DNA of 64,000 bases from DAOVXM01 sp963746255. GTDB lineage: Bacteria; Chloroflexota; Anaerolineae; Anaerolineales; UBA4823. A program made the translations under genes and the position numbers. The first letter of the stretch is position 1. Each line of letters starts with the position of its first letter. Positions 1 to 9,132 of this stretch are shown piece after piece. The notes beneath the pieces are model-generated. The model did no database searches and was not told the origin of the DNA. It was given only the letters and a program-made list of their open reading frames with translations. The DNA lies in contig CAVVAJ010000007.1 in assembly GCA_963746255.1 (NCBI GenBank), positions 372,001-436,000 on the forward strand, read 5' to 3'.

Positions 1-2
1 CG

Positions 3-1541
3 GCGATTACCGGTCTGTACACCACCATTATCTGCCTGTTCGCCTACGCTGCAATGGGGCCCTCCCCCTACCTGGTGCTCGGTCCAGACTCCTCCCTTGG
101 CCCGATGATCGCCGCAGCCATCTTACCCCTGGCGATGGGTGATGAAGCCTATGCTGTCGCTCTAGCGGGGATGTTGGCGCTTTTCGTTGGCCTGGTATGT
201 GCCGGCGCTGGAATTGCTCGCCTGGGGTTTATCGCCGATTTGCTGTCCGCGCCTGTTCGAGTCGGTTATCTGGCCGGATTGGCCGTCACGATATTTATCG
301 GCCAGCTGCCAAAACTCTTCGGCTTTTCGACTGAGTCTAAATCCTTCATCGGTGAAATCAGCGCCTTCACCCAAAATCTGGATCAAACCAACATTTACGC
401 CCTGGTTGTCGGCCTGCTTTGCCTCGGCATTATTCTGGGCCTGAAACGTTGGAAACCAACCTGGCCCGGAATTTTAATCGCCGTTTTGACCGCAATCGTG
501 ATTACCACAATTTTGGATCTGGCGGCCAGGGGTGTCGATACAGTTGGCATGCTGCCAAAGGGGTTCCCGGCGCCATCCTTCCCGCGCGTGGACCTAGCAG
601 ATATTCCGATCCTGGCAGCAACCGCCTTCGGCATATCCCTGGTAGCCATCGGAGATACCATCTCGACATCCGCCGGGTTCGCCACACGGCGCGGCTATGA
701 GATCGACAGCGATCAGGAGATGGTGGGGATTGGCGCAGCCAATCTGTTTGCCGGGTTGTTTTCTGGTTTTCCGGTCAGCACCAGCGGCTCACGCACAGCT
801 GTTGCCGAACAATCTGGCGCAATAACCCAATTGACCGGTGTGGTTGCCGGCTTATTGGTACTGGCGATGCTCTTATTTGTCCCCGGATTGGTGCAAAACC
901 TGCCCCAACCTGCACTGGCCGCCATCGTCATCACCGCTGCTTTCAGCCTGTTCGACTTGAAAGCGCTGCAGCGCCTGTACACCATCCGCAAAAACGAATT
1001 TATCCTGGCGGTTATCTGTGCATTAGGCGTAATTTTTGTAGGCGTGTTGGAAGGGATTGTGATTGCCGTCATCGTCGGCATTTTTCAATTCTTCGAACGT
1101 TTCTGGCGACCCCATACGGCGGTACTCGGAAAACCGGAAGGTGTAGATGGCTACCATAATATCAATCATTATCCGGAAGCCACCCAGATACCCGGATTGC
1201 TGATGATTCGTTGGGACGCGCCCTTGTTCTTCGCCAATGCCAATATCTTCCGCAAAATGGTACGCGATGAGCTGGCTCAAATGGACACGAAACCGTATTG
1301 GGTTCTGGTGGCTGCGGAGCCAGTCACGGATGTGGATACGACAGCTGCGGATATGCTGATAGACCTGGATGAAGAATTGAACGCTGGTGATGTCCATCTT
1401 GTATTCGCAGAGTTGAAGAACCCGGTTAAAGAGAAAATTATCCGCTACGGCCTGCTGGATACGATTGATTCCCGCCACTTCTACCCCACATTGGAAACGG
1501 CTGTGGCTGCTTTTTACGAGGAATGGGAAAGTATTCTTTGA
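3..1541 (+). CDS. SulP family inorganic anion transporter, 5'-truncated by the window edge
   Basis: The reading frame is already open at the first bases of the window, so the gene starts upstream. It encodes the SulP fold: many hydrophobic membrane helices, including the conserved early stretch with GPDSSLGPM, followed by a cytoplasmic C-terminal STAS domain in the last ~120 residues (around ...DTTAADMLIDLDEEL). SulP proteins carry sulfate, bicarbonate or other anions as proton or sodium symporters or exchangers, so the substrate cannot be read from sequence. A second SulP gene follows after ~40 bp, suggesting a tandem operon. The two proteins are clearly divergent, so this is an old paralogous pair and not a recent duplication. 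Confidence 0.9.
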   Translation, partial: AITGLYTTIICLFAYAAMGPSPYLVLGPDSSLGPMIAAAILPLAMGDEAYAVALAGMLALFVGLVCAGAGIARLGFIADLLSAPVRVGYLAGLAVTIFIGQLPKLFGFSTESKSFIGEISAFTQNLDQTNIYALVVGLLCLGIILGLKRWKPTWPGILIAVLTAIVITTILDLAARGVDTVGMLPKGFPAPSFPRVDLADIPILAATAFGISLVAIGDTISTSAGFATRRGYEIDSDQEMVGIGAANLFAGLFSGFPVSTSGSRTAVAEQSGAITQLTGVVAGLLVLAMLLFVPGLVQNLPQPALAAIVITAAFSLFDLKALQRLYTIRKNEFILAVICALGVIFVGVLEGIVIAVIVGIFQFFERFWRPHTAVLGKPEGVDGYHNINHYPEATQIPGLLMIRWDAPLFFANANIFRKMVRDELAQMDTKPYWVLVAAEPVTDVDTTAADMLIDLDEELNAGDVHLVFAELKNPVKEKIIRYGLLDTIDSRHFYPTLETAVAAFYEEWESIL

Positions 1542-1582
1542 CGATTACATACCAATCTGAGTTGATATGAAAGAGTGTGATG

Positions 1583-3337
1583 ATGAATAAAACAGCAGAG
1601 GCAAAAACAGGTAAAACACGAGGGATTTCAGGTTACTTTCCCATCCTTTATTGGCTGTCAAATTATGACCGTTCTTGGTTAAAGGGCGACCTGATTGCAG
1701 GTCTTTCCGTCTGGGCTTTGATGGTGCCAACTTCACTGGGATACGCCGAAATCAGCGGCGTACCCGTGCAGCATGGCCTCTACGCCGCGGCATTTGGTCT
1801 GATCGCATTTGCGATTTTTACTACATCCAGGCAAGTGACCCACGGACCAGGTTCGTCTACCGCGGCTGTATTAGGGGCTGCAGTTGCCTTGCTTGCCTCG
1901 AGTCACACAGATGATGCTGTTGTAGTAGCTGCCGCGATCGTCATTGTTGCGGGAATCTTATATGTGGTGATGTCATTATTGAAGTTGGGATGGATTTCCC
2001 AATTCCTGTCCATGAGCGTTCTGACGGGGTTCGTTTTTGGTGTGGCCATTAATGTCGCAGTTGGACAACTGGACAAAATCACCGGGACATCTTCCTCTGG
2101 TGAGAATGTCTGGCGGGAATTGTTGGCGTGGATCTCGGTATTGCCAGAAACCAGCCAGCCGACTCTGGTTGTAGGGATTACCGCCCTGGTATTACTGTTT
2201 GGTTTCAAACTTTTCGCACCAAAAATTCCTGGTGCCCTGGTTGCTGTCGTACTGGGAATCCTTGCTACTGTATTTTTCAACCTTGGTGATCTGGGCGTGG
2301 AACTGATCGCAGAGGTACCGCGTGGGTTACCCAGTTTCAGCCTGCCAGATCTAAACTTGATCCGGGACAACCTGGCGACGATCGTGGGTGCCGCGGTTGG
2401 TTTGCTTCTGATTGGGTTTTCCGTGACCACAGCAGCGGTGCGTAACTATGCAAACAAATATAACTACCGCATCGATATCGACCAGGAACTGCTTGCCCAG
2501 GGTGCATCAAACCTGGCCTCCGGTTTTTTTCAGGGGATTTTTGTAAACGGCAGCTTGTCTAAAAGCCCGGTAGCCGACGACGCTGGCGCCAGGTCGCAGT
2601 TGTCCAACCTCTTCCAGGCCGCACTTATTATCCTGACTTTGTTGTTTTTAGCCCCCTTATTTTCTCTACTCCCGAATGCGGTATTGGGAGCGGTTATTAT
2701 CCAAGCAGTTGTGACGGGAATGATGGATGTACGTGAAATGGCACGCGTCTACACCATAAAACGTGCAGAATTCCTGATTGCTTTACTCGCCCTGTTGGGT
2801 GTGATTACTTTTGGGATCCTGTGGGGCGTTGTCATTGGGGTAACCCTTTCCCTGGTCTGGTTAGTGGCTGTTTCGGCAAGACCGACAATCCCCGAATTGG
2901 GGCGCAAACCTGGAACCAGCGCCTTCTTCGACCTGCAGCAGAATCCCGAAGGCGAAACTTATCCCGGGTTGAGCATCGTGCGTTTCGATGGCGGGTTGAT
3001 TTTTGTGAACACGAAAGCTCTGGGCGATCGCCTGAGATATTTACGATTGAGTGCGGATCCCCCTTTAGAAGGGATCATTCTCACGATGGAAGGTGTGAAT
3101 TTTATCGATGTGGGAGGGGCTGATACGTTGAGCGAAGTTGCCAAAGCTGGCAAGATGTATGATATCGACTTCCGTCTGGTACGAGTAAAGCCGCAAGTGC
3201 TGGAAGTTTTGCAGAGGGAAGGCGTTTACGATCTAATTGGACCCGAGCGTATTCATGCCAATATCGCAGAGGCGGTTGAAGCTTACCTGGCGACCAGACG
3301 ATCCCCAGTAGCTGGAAAAACCTCATTTTTAAACTGA
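1583..3337 (+). CDS. SulP family inorganic anion transporter (second copy)
   Basis: A full-length SulP transporter of about 584 residues with an N-terminal multi-helix membrane domain. The SulP signature region reads AEISGVPVQHGLYAA, and a C-terminal STAS domain spans the last ~110 residues (EGIILTMEGVNFIDVGGADTL). Three start codons lie in tandem (GTG 1577, ATG 1580, ATG 1583). I chose 1583 because the AAAGAG sequence at about 1570-1575 is then properly spaced. It follows the other SulP gene closely and is probably co-transcribed with it. Substrate is unknown; the sulfurtransferase remnants just downstream make a sulfur anion possible, but that is only a neighbourhood hint. Confidence 0.9.
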   Translation: MNKTAEAKTGKTRGISGYFPILYWLSNYDRSWLKGDLIAGLSVWALMVPTSLGYAEISGVPVQHGLYAAAFGLIAFAIFTTSRQVTHGPGSSTAAVLGAAVALLASSHTDDAVVVAAAIVIVAGILYVVMSLLKLGWISQFLSMSVLTGFVFGVAINVAVGQLDKITGTSSSGENVWRELLAWISVLPETSQPTLVVGITALVLLFGFKLFAPKIPGALVAVVLGILATVFFNLGDLGVELIAEVPRGLPSFSLPDLNLIRDNLATIVGAAVGLLLIGFSVTTAAVRNYANKYNYRIDIDQELLAQGASNLASGFFQGIFVNGSLSKSPVADDAGARSQLSNLFQAALIILTLLFLAPLFSLLPNAVLGAVIIQAVVTGMMDVREMARVYTIKRAEFLIALLALLGVITFGILWGVVIGVTLSLVWLVAVSARPTIPELGRKPGTSAFFDLQQNPEGETYPGLSIVRFDGGLIFVNTKALGDRLRYLRLSADPPLEGIILTMEGVNFIDVGGADTLSEVAKAGKMYDIDFRLVRVKPQVLEVLQREGVYDLIGPERIHANIAEAVEAYLATRRSPVAGKTSFLN

Positions 3338-3435
3338 CCCCTTTCGAAATACTAGCGGCGATCAGTTGAGTGCGGCAGGTAAGATCTGATGAAGGTGTTG
3401 AGTGAACCAATTTGTTTATAATTTGAAAGGATCAT

Positions 3436-3549
3436 ATGGCTGTGCAAACTCAAGTTAAAGAAAATCAACCTAAAAAGATTGGTTTATTACCCATCCCACG
3501 CTGTGATGGTCGGCACTCCGGGTCGGCCAAGAGCAGAGTCAGGCATTGA
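3436..3549 (+). pseudogene. short remnant ORF, possibly a flavin-reductase-type N-terminus
   Basis: A 37-codon reading frame starts MAVQTQVKENQPKKIGLL. In another frame the downstream bases continue as AVMVGTPGRPRAESGIEIPI, ending at a stop near 3571. The combined LLPIPAVMVGT pattern resembles the start of flavin-reductase/flavoredoxin-like proteins, but only this small piece is present. I regard it as a decayed gene start at the head of a graveyard region; the family assignment is weak. Confidence 0.25.
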
Positions 3550-3591
3550 AATTCCTATCACTTCAATCTAGCTAAATCAAAGGAGAATCCG

Positions 3592-4041
3592 TTGTATAGC
3601 GGAAATATTCCAACATTAGTAGAAACAGAATGGCTTGCCGCGCACCTGCAAGATAGTGATTTACGTATTCTTGATTGTTCGGTGATGATGGAAATCACCG
3701 ATAAGGGCGATCGCAAATACAGCAGCGGGAAAGCTCGCTGGGAAGAAGGCCACATCCCCGGTAGTGTTTTTGTCGACTTCTTGTGCGGCGATCTGGGCTC
3801 CACATGCAATCCGGCGGTACCTTTGATGACCCCACTGGCTGATTTCGCAGCAGCAATGGAATCATTTGGAATTAGTGATGATAGCCAGGTTGTGCTCTAC
3901 GACAACTCAAATCATGGGTGGGCGGCGCGCTCTACTACGCCACGCGCATCCTCTTACAGAACGGGTTCAATGCCCGCAATGTGGCAGGCGGTATGCTGTC
4001 TCTTTCGCATCTTGCGAAGTGATTGTAAGCCTGCTGGGTGA
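3592..4041 (+). pseudogene. rhodanese/3-mercaptopyruvate sulfurtransferase remnant, chimeric
   Basis: A TTG start with an AAAGGAG ribosome binding site eight bases upstream opens a good N-terminal half of a thiosulfate/mercaptopyruvate sulfurtransferase: LVETEWLAAHL, ILDCSVM, HIPGSVFVDF, QVVLYDNSNHGWAAR. At about 3915-3925 the protein stops resembling that family. A different frame instead reads YYATRILLQNGFNARNVAGG, which is the end of a single rhodanese domain of the kind fused to CoA-disulfide reductases, and stops at 4022. The active-site cysteine loop expected in the C-terminal half is absent. The piece looks like two unrelated rhodanese genes joined by deletion, with a frame change at the joint; an assembly artefact is the alternative. 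Confidence 0.6.
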
Positions 4042-4056
4042 AGAATACATAACAAA

Positions 4057-4104
4057 ACGACTCGTGCCGCCCGCCAACGTATTCCTGGATATGAGAGGTA
4101 TTAA
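4057..4104 (+). pseudogene. C-terminal tail of a paralogue of the small membrane protein at 9337-9642
   Basis: The frame reads TTRAARQRIPGYERY then stop. The intact membrane protein at 9337-9642 ends TSGAARQRIPGYQGY then stop, and the DNA is also closely similar. Only about 15 codons survive here, directly behind the rhodanese remnant. This shows that a second copy of that membrane protein once stood here and was deleted down to its last codons. Confidence 0.6.
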
Positions 4105-4127
4105 GCGGTAAAACTAAGGAGATAGCG

Positions 4128-4484
4128 ATGCTAGAAAAATTGGATCAAAGCACTGGAAATATTTTAGGCTATAAGGCAGTTGGCAAGATCACCAGGGGGG
4201 ATTACACGACTTTGACAGCAGGAATTGAAGCTTTGTTGCAGCAGGAGGAAACTATATGCCTGCTGCTAGATATGGAAGAATTCGAGGGGGAAAAAATAAA
4301 AGCCTGGGGCGCTGACCTCAAGTTCGGGCGCGAGTACCGCAAAAAGATAACGAAGATGGCCATTGTTGGAGACAAGAAGTGGCAGAAGTGGATGACCGCC
4401 CTGGTCGATCCATTCTTTGCCCACGAGGCTGAATTCTTCCCTATCGATGAACGCGATGCCGCCTGGGACTGGATACAGACATAG
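4128..4484 (+). CDS. SpoIIAA/STAS-like protein (DUF3478 type)
   Basis: A complete 118-residue soluble protein with an AAGGAG site upstream. Its pattern (GKITRGDYTTL, LLLDMEEFEG, DLKFGREY, KMAIVGDKKWQKWM, EAEFFPIDERDAAWDWI) matches the SpoIIAA-like family related to STAS domains. These are small cytoplasmic proteins found as membrane-adjacent or lipid/anion-binding regulators. No phosphorylatable serine arrangement like that of true SpoIIAA is obvious. It stands alone between graveyard DNA and the lysine-rich miniprotein, so its partner cannot be inferred. Confidence 0.8.
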   Translation: MLEKLDQSTGNILGYKAVGKITRGDYTTLTAGIEALLQQEETICLLLDMEEFEGEKIKAWGADLKFGREYRKKITKMAIVGDKKWQKWMTALVDPFFAHEAEFFPIDERDAAWDWIQT

Positions 4485-4503
4485 GGCGCGTTTTGGAAGG
4501 TGT

Positions 4504-4692
4504 TCAAGCTGTTGGATCCGACTAAAGTCTATGCAACGCAAGATATAGGATCGGAATTTACGCTTATGAAAGGAGGCACCCATGGCTAAGAAAAAATCAA
4601 AGAAGAAAGACAAGAAGAAGAAGGGCAATAAGAAAAAGAAGAAGTGATTTCCTGATCAATTTTCAAATAATAAGTCGGATCCAACAGCTTGA
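4504..4692. repeat. 189-bp unit bounded by 20-bp perfect inverted repeats
   Basis: The 20 bases at 4504-4523 (TCAAGCTGTTGGATCCGACT) recur as an exact reverse complement at 4673-4692. The 149 bp between hold only the lysine-rich miniprotein gene. A miniature transposon carrying a passenger gene would look like this, but no target-site duplication is visible. A long-range stem in the mRNA that isolates or stabilises the small gene is the other reading. Confidence 0.7.
4582..4647 (+). CDS. 21-residue lysine-rich miniprotein
   Basis: The frame encodes MAKKKSKKKDKKKKGNKKKK plus one more lysine: 15 lysines in 21 residues, no hydrophobic core. It has one of the best ribosome binding sites in the window (AGGAGG, seven bases before ATG), which argues it is translated. 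The nearby PPK2 polyphosphate kinase (5434) begins with a similar MAKKKGKKKQSKKK tail. Lysine-rich tracts are known to bind polyphosphate or nucleic acid, so a polyphosphate- or RNA-binding peptide is a reasonable guess. It is too short for most gene finders and could be an accident of an A/G-rich tract. Confidence 0.55.
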   Translation: MAKKKSKKKDKKKKGNKKKKK

Positions 4693-4703
4693 CTGCTCTT
4701 TAA

Positions 4704-4982
4704 ATGGGACTTACACATATGGAAGAAGCTTTATCAACCGGCATAAAATCATCAATCGAAACCAATACTGAGGTTGATGGACGCGTAAGCATCGCGAGTG
4801 AAAATACCGATAATGCCCTGATCGAATCAATTTGGGATGAATTGAACGGCTGTGTAGATCGTGAAAATATCAGCAGAACGATCCTGGAGGCCAAAGCAAG
4901 ATACCAGAATGCTGCCATCAATACCTACCTACCGATATTAATACGACGGTATGTTTTTGAGAGGCTGCATGATCGCGAGTGA
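4704..4982 (+). CDS. DUF3562-like small helical protein
   Basis: A 92-residue protein; an alternative ATG at 4719 would remove five residues. The C-terminal part (SRTILEAKARYQNAAINTYLPILIRRYVFERLHDRE) has the three-helix pattern with the LPILIxRxVxERL ending typical of the DUF3562/three-helix-bundle dimerisation family, often encoded near heavy-metal or stress genes. It is cytoplasmic, with no known enzymatic role. No strong ribosome binding site is visible for either start. The gene stands just outside the right arm of the inverted repeat. Confidence 0.6.
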   Translation: MGLTHMEEALSTGIKSSIETNTEVDGRVSIASENTDNALIESIWDELNGCVDRENISRTILEAKARYQNAAINTYLPILIRRYVFERLHDRE

Positions 4983-5237
4983 GTGAACTACCGGAGCCTG
5001 CCTGGCAGCGTCATCAAACTTTGGCGGTCTGTCTGTGGCTTTACGCATTTGCAGCGCTTGTGGTCCATCTTTGGTAAGGTTTTTTTTCAATTGCTGACGG
5101 CTGCTTCTGTGACACCTAGATGTCCAGAAATTTGGGCTTGCCCCATTTCTCTCAGGCTTGGAGTGGGCACACCCCTTTCTATTTGCCGTCCAGCCAATTG
5201 TTCTCGAGTAAGGTTTTTTGGATGCCATGGCATCCAA
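4941..5237 (-). pseudogene. IS630-type transposase N-terminal remnant
   Basis: On the minus strand, two reading frames together give the N-terminal helix-turn-helix of IS630/Tc1-like transposases: LTREQLAGRQIERG, then AQISGHLGVTEAAVSN, then in the neighbouring frame KKNLTKDGPQALQMRK and RPPKFDDAARQA. The frame changes fall at runs of A (near 5215 and 5085). The sequence stops matching soon after the RPPK motif and the DDE catalytic domain is absent, so it is a dead stump. It marks an insertion event beside the polyphosphate kinase gene. Confidence 0.6.
5218..5237. repeat. 20-bp perfect palindrome
   Basis: TTGGATGCCATGGCATCCAA is its own reverse complement. It covers the putative start codons of the minus-strand transposase remnant, so it may be part of that element's regulatory or end sequence. 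No second copy was seen. Confidence 0.5.
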
Positions 5238-5433
5238 ATAGCTTAACCCATTAATTCGAATGTCAATAGTCTCGGTATATCACAACCCGGCAAGTATAAT
5301 AAGGGCTTACCATCATCAAGGATAAACAGTAATGCTGTGACCATCACTGGATTAATCGGACCGGTGGCACCCCGCAGGCAGGCAAGCTCTATGAAATATC
5401 AATTCAAAAGTATCTAAGTGAGAGGAGATTATC

Positions 5434-6312
5434 ATGGCCAAGAAAAAAGGAAAAAAGAAGCAGAGCAAGAAGAAGCAAAAACTCGAACAGGTCCAGGCTC
5501 AAGTACCTAACGAAGCCGGAGCCACTGCCGAACCCAAGCCCAAGATGAAGCGCAAGGCTTTCGAGGCTGAATTGAGACCCCTCCAAATCGAGTTGGTCAA
5601 AATGCAGGAGTGGGTCAAAGCCAGTGGGGCCAAGATCTGCGTGGTTTTTGAGGGTCGCGATACGGCCGGTAAAGGCGGCATCATCAAGCGTATCACCGAA
5701 CGAGTCAGCCCGCGCGTCTTCCGCGTGGTTGCGCTGGGGGTCCCAACCGATCGGGAGAAGTCACAGATGTACTTCCAGCGCTACATACCGTATCTGCCGG
5801 CAGCCGGGGAAGTGGTGCTTTTCGACCGCAGCTGGTATAACCGGGCTGGTGTCGAGCGAGTGATGGGGTTTGCCACCAATGAACAGGTAGAGACCTTTAT
5901 GAATTACACACCCGCCGTAGAAAAAGCCATCATCGGCTCGGGTGTCACACTGATCAAATACTGGCTGGAAGTCGGAATGGAAGAGCAGGCTAAGCGGTTC
6001 AGGGAGCGTGATGTCGACATGCGCAAGATCTGGAAGCTCAGCCCGATGGACCTCGAAGCTCAGAAACGCTGGTATGACTATTCCAGAGCGCGCGATGCCA
6101 TGTTTGCTGCCACAGATACGCCGGAAAGTCCCTGGTACGTGGTGCCATCAGACGACCAGCGCCGGGCACGGCTGAACTGCATCACCCACTTCTTGAGCCT
6201 GATCCCCTATGAAGATGTGCCGCGTGAACCGATCAAGTTTCCGAGACGCCAAACCAAGGGGAAATACCAAGAACCAGACTATCCCTATCGCTATGTCCCA
6301 GATAAGTTTTGA
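5434..6312 (+). CDS. ppk2: polyphosphate kinase 2
   Basis: A 292-residue PPK2, which phosphorylates nucleotides from polyphosphate or runs in reverse. Visible motifs are the Walker A loop FEGRDTAGKGG (about residue 70), the Walker B and lid region LFDRSWYNRAGVERVMGF, and the basic C-terminal IKFPRR. The RSWYNRAGVE form is typical of class I enzymes, which prefer ADP or GDP. The first ~45 residues are an extra lysine-rich tail followed by a Pro/Glu linker, not needed for the fold and similar to the miniprotein at 4582. An AGAGGAG site precedes the ATG. The P-type ATPase follows after 17 bp, so the two are probably co-transcribed. Confidence 0.93.
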   Translation: MAKKKGKKKQSKKKQKLEQVQAQVPNEAGATAEPKPKMKRKAFEAELRPLQIELVKMQEWVKASGAKICVVFEGRDTAGKGGIIKRITERVSPRVFRVVALGVPTDREKSQMYFQRYIPYLPAAGEVVLFDRSWYNRAGVERVMGFATNEQVETFMNYTPAVEKAIIGSGVTLIKYWLEVGMEEQAKRFRERDVDMRKIWKLSPMDLEAQKRWYDYSRARDAMFAATDTPESPWYVVPSDDQRRARLNCITHFLSLIPYEDVPREPIKFPRRQTKGKYQEPDYPYRYVPDKF

Positions 6313-6329
6313 GAGGAAGGAAAACATTC

Positions 6330-9108
6330 ATGTCTGATACAACAGGAAATCAACCGAATTGGTACACCTTAACCCCGGAGGCGGTCGGCAAAGAACTGCA
6401 GGTCGATCCAGCGAAAGGGTTGAGCGCGGCTGAGGTGCAGCAGCGGCTGGGTAAATACGGCCCCAATCAACTGGAAGAGAAGAAGAAAGAGCCCGGCTGG
6501 CAGGCGTTTCTACGCCAGTACCAGGACCTCATGCAGATCGTCCTGCTGGGCGCGGCGATCATCAACCAGATCTTCACCGGAGAATGGGGAACAACGCTGG
6601 TGCTGGTCGTCCTGACCATCTTCAACGCAGTCTTGGCCCTGCGGGGGGAGGCCAAAGCAGAGGCCAGCCTGGCAGCCCTGTCCAGTACGATGAAGGCCAT
6701 TACCCGTGTGCGCCGGGATGGCGAGGCGAAAGAGGTCGAGGCACAGGAATTAGTGCCGGGTGATATCGTCTTAATGGAGGCGGGTGATCTAGTCCCGGCC
6801 GATGGACGTCTTTTTGTCACCGCGACCCTCGAGATCGAAGAGGCCGCCCTGACCGGTGAGAGCGTCGCTTCGCCCAAAGACACCGAAACGATCGTCAAAG
6901 CCGATGCCCCTCTCGGCGACCGCCATTGCATGGCGTATATGAACACTTCGGTGACGCGTGGACACGCCGAAATGATCGTCACCACCACCGGTATGGGCAC
7001 CGAAATGGGCAGTATCGCCGACCTGCTCAACAAAACCGAGGTGGATAAAACACCGCTGCAAAAGCAGCTTGACCGCCTGACCATGATCATTGCGGGATTA
7101 GCCGGTCTGGCGTTCGTTTTAATGGTGATCCTGGGCTTAAACAACGGGCAGCCCCTGGACGCCATATTCATCGCCGGTGTGGCGCTGGCTGTGGCTGCTA
7201 TCCCCACCGGACTGCCGGCCGTGGTCACGACCATGTATTCCATGGGTACGCGTGCGTTGGCAGACCAGAACGCGATCGTCAAACGGCTGCCCTCGGTGGA
7301 GACGCTGGGCTCCGTGTCGGCGATCTGCTCGGATAAAACCGGTACGCTGACCCTCAACAAGATGACGGCTGTCGAGTTCACCGTTCCCGGGCAGAATCGC
7401 TTCAGGGTGACCGGAGAAGGTTACGGTACACAGGGGACATATGATCTGGCCAGCAGTGATGCTGAAGGAAACCCCTGGCAGAAAGGCACCCTGGCTTACA
7501 GCACCGAAGGCAAGCTGCTGAGCGCCGGCGGCGCCAGGATTGATCTCGACCAGATTATGCTGCCTATGGCGCTGTGCGCTGACGCCCGTCTTGATGACAA
7601 CGGCTTCTTGATCGGCGACCCCACCGAAGGGCGCGCTGATCGTGCTGGCCGAGAAGGGCGGTATCAGCGTGGACGGCGCCCGGGAGATGTTTCCTCGGGT
7701 CGCTGAGGTGCCCTTTGACTCGGACTACAAGTTTATGGCTACATTCCACAACATGGAAAACGATCAAGGCCAACCAGTAGTGCGCTGCTTTGTCAAAGGC
7801 GCGCCGGATGTGTTGATCGCCCGGGGAGGTTACTACTGGAACCCTGGTGGAGAGGCCGTACCGGTCACGGATGGTAACCGCCAGTTGGCGCTGGATGAGA
7901 ACGAGCGCATCGCCAAGGCGGGTGAACGAGTGATGGTGGTGGCCCGGCGTGACTTCGACCCACAGGCATTCGACCCGAAGAGTAATTTGATCGACCAGGT
8001 CAATGACCTGACCCTCCTGGCCATGGTCGGAATCGTGGATCCGCCGCGCGGCGAAGCCAAAGACGCCATCGCCAAATGTCACAGCGCCGGAATCCAAGTG
8101 CGCATGATCACCGGCGATCATGCCGTCACAGCGGCGGCCATCGGTCACAAACTGGGCATCGAAGGAATGGCCCTGACCGGCGCCCAGTTCGCCGCCATGA
8201 GCGATGATGAGCTGAAGGGCAAACTTGACGAGATCGGCGTTGTGGCGCGTGTCACCCCTCAGGACAAGATCCGCCTGGTGAGCATGCTCCAGGAGCAGGA
8301 TAACATCGTGGCCATGACCGGAGATGGCGTCAATGACGCGCCGGCTTTGAAGAAGTCCGACATCGGCGTGGCCATGGGCATCACCGGCACCGAAGTCTCG
8401 AAGGGGGCCGCGGTGATGATCCTGACTGACGACAACTTCGCCACGATCGTCAAGGCGGTGGAGTTCGGGCGGGGCATCTACCAGAACCTGTTCAACTTCG
8501 TGCGCTTCCAGATGACGCAGCTGGTGGCCTATGTCTCCGCTTACCTGTTGGCCGCGCTGTTTCTGGTCCTCGGCGGCACGCCGTTTTCGGCGTTCGTGGT
8601 ACTGTGGGTGAACTTCCTCGTGACGGTCCCGGTTGCATTAGCCCTGGGGTTTGACAAGCCTGCCTCGGATCTGATGGAGCACAAGCCCCGACCGCTGAAG
8701 CAGCCGATCCTTACCACTCCCCAATGGGTGCGGATTGGCTTCATCGGGCTGCTGACGGCGATCGCTACGGTCTATCTGGAGTCAGTTTACGAGGCGGATG
8801 GCATTGCTACTGCAGCCAGCATTGGATTTGTCGCTTTCGCCTTGCTCAGTGTCGCCATGGGTTTGGGGGCACGCAGTGAAACCGCAACCGTTTTCAGACG
8901 TGACGTTTTCAGCGGTCGACGCCAGGGTGTAATGTTTGCTCTGGCTCTGCTTTTGACCTTTTTGCCGACGGAGTTGGGTTTTCTCCAGAATTTGCTGGGC
9001 TTGACTTCCTTGAACGGCGATCAATGGCTGATCTGCATCGCTTTAGCCTTCGGATTGCTGCTGGTAGATGAAGTGATCAAGTTCTTCCTGCGCAGAAGCC
9101 GTGCGTAG
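6330..9108 (+). CDS. P-type cation-transporting ATPase (P2A-like), frameshifted
   Basis: Two overlapping frames make one P-type ATPase of ~925 residues. Frame one (to 7706) has the N-terminal cation ATPase domain (LSAAEVQQRLGKYGPNQL), the actuator TGES motif (ALTGESV), the M4 segment AAIPTGLPAVVTT and the phosphorylation site CSDKTGTLT. The match breaks at about 7628-7631, where GGG in gaagggcgcgctg carries one base too many after GDPTEG. Frame two resumes with ALIVLAEKGG and includes the hinge TGDGVNDAPALK and six C-terminal helices. PPIPTGLP-like M4 and overall size fit Ca2+ or Na+/K+ pumps of bacteria. The start at ATG 6330 has GAGAGGAAGG upstream. The indel is either a recent mutation or a base-calling error. 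Confidence 0.9.
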
Positions 9109-9132
9109 CTGGACGGAGTCAGCCCGTTGGTG

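Noticed and set aside
4983..5246. Plus-strand 87-codon frame opposite the transposase stump
   Set aside because: It is the reverse complement of the IS630 HTH remnant and lacks a ribosome binding site.
7600..7700. Programmed frameshifting in the P-type ATPase
   Set aside because: No slippery heptamer, Shine-Dalgarno-like stimulator or pseudoknot is evident, and P-type ATPases of this kind are not known to use recoding. An indel is simpler.
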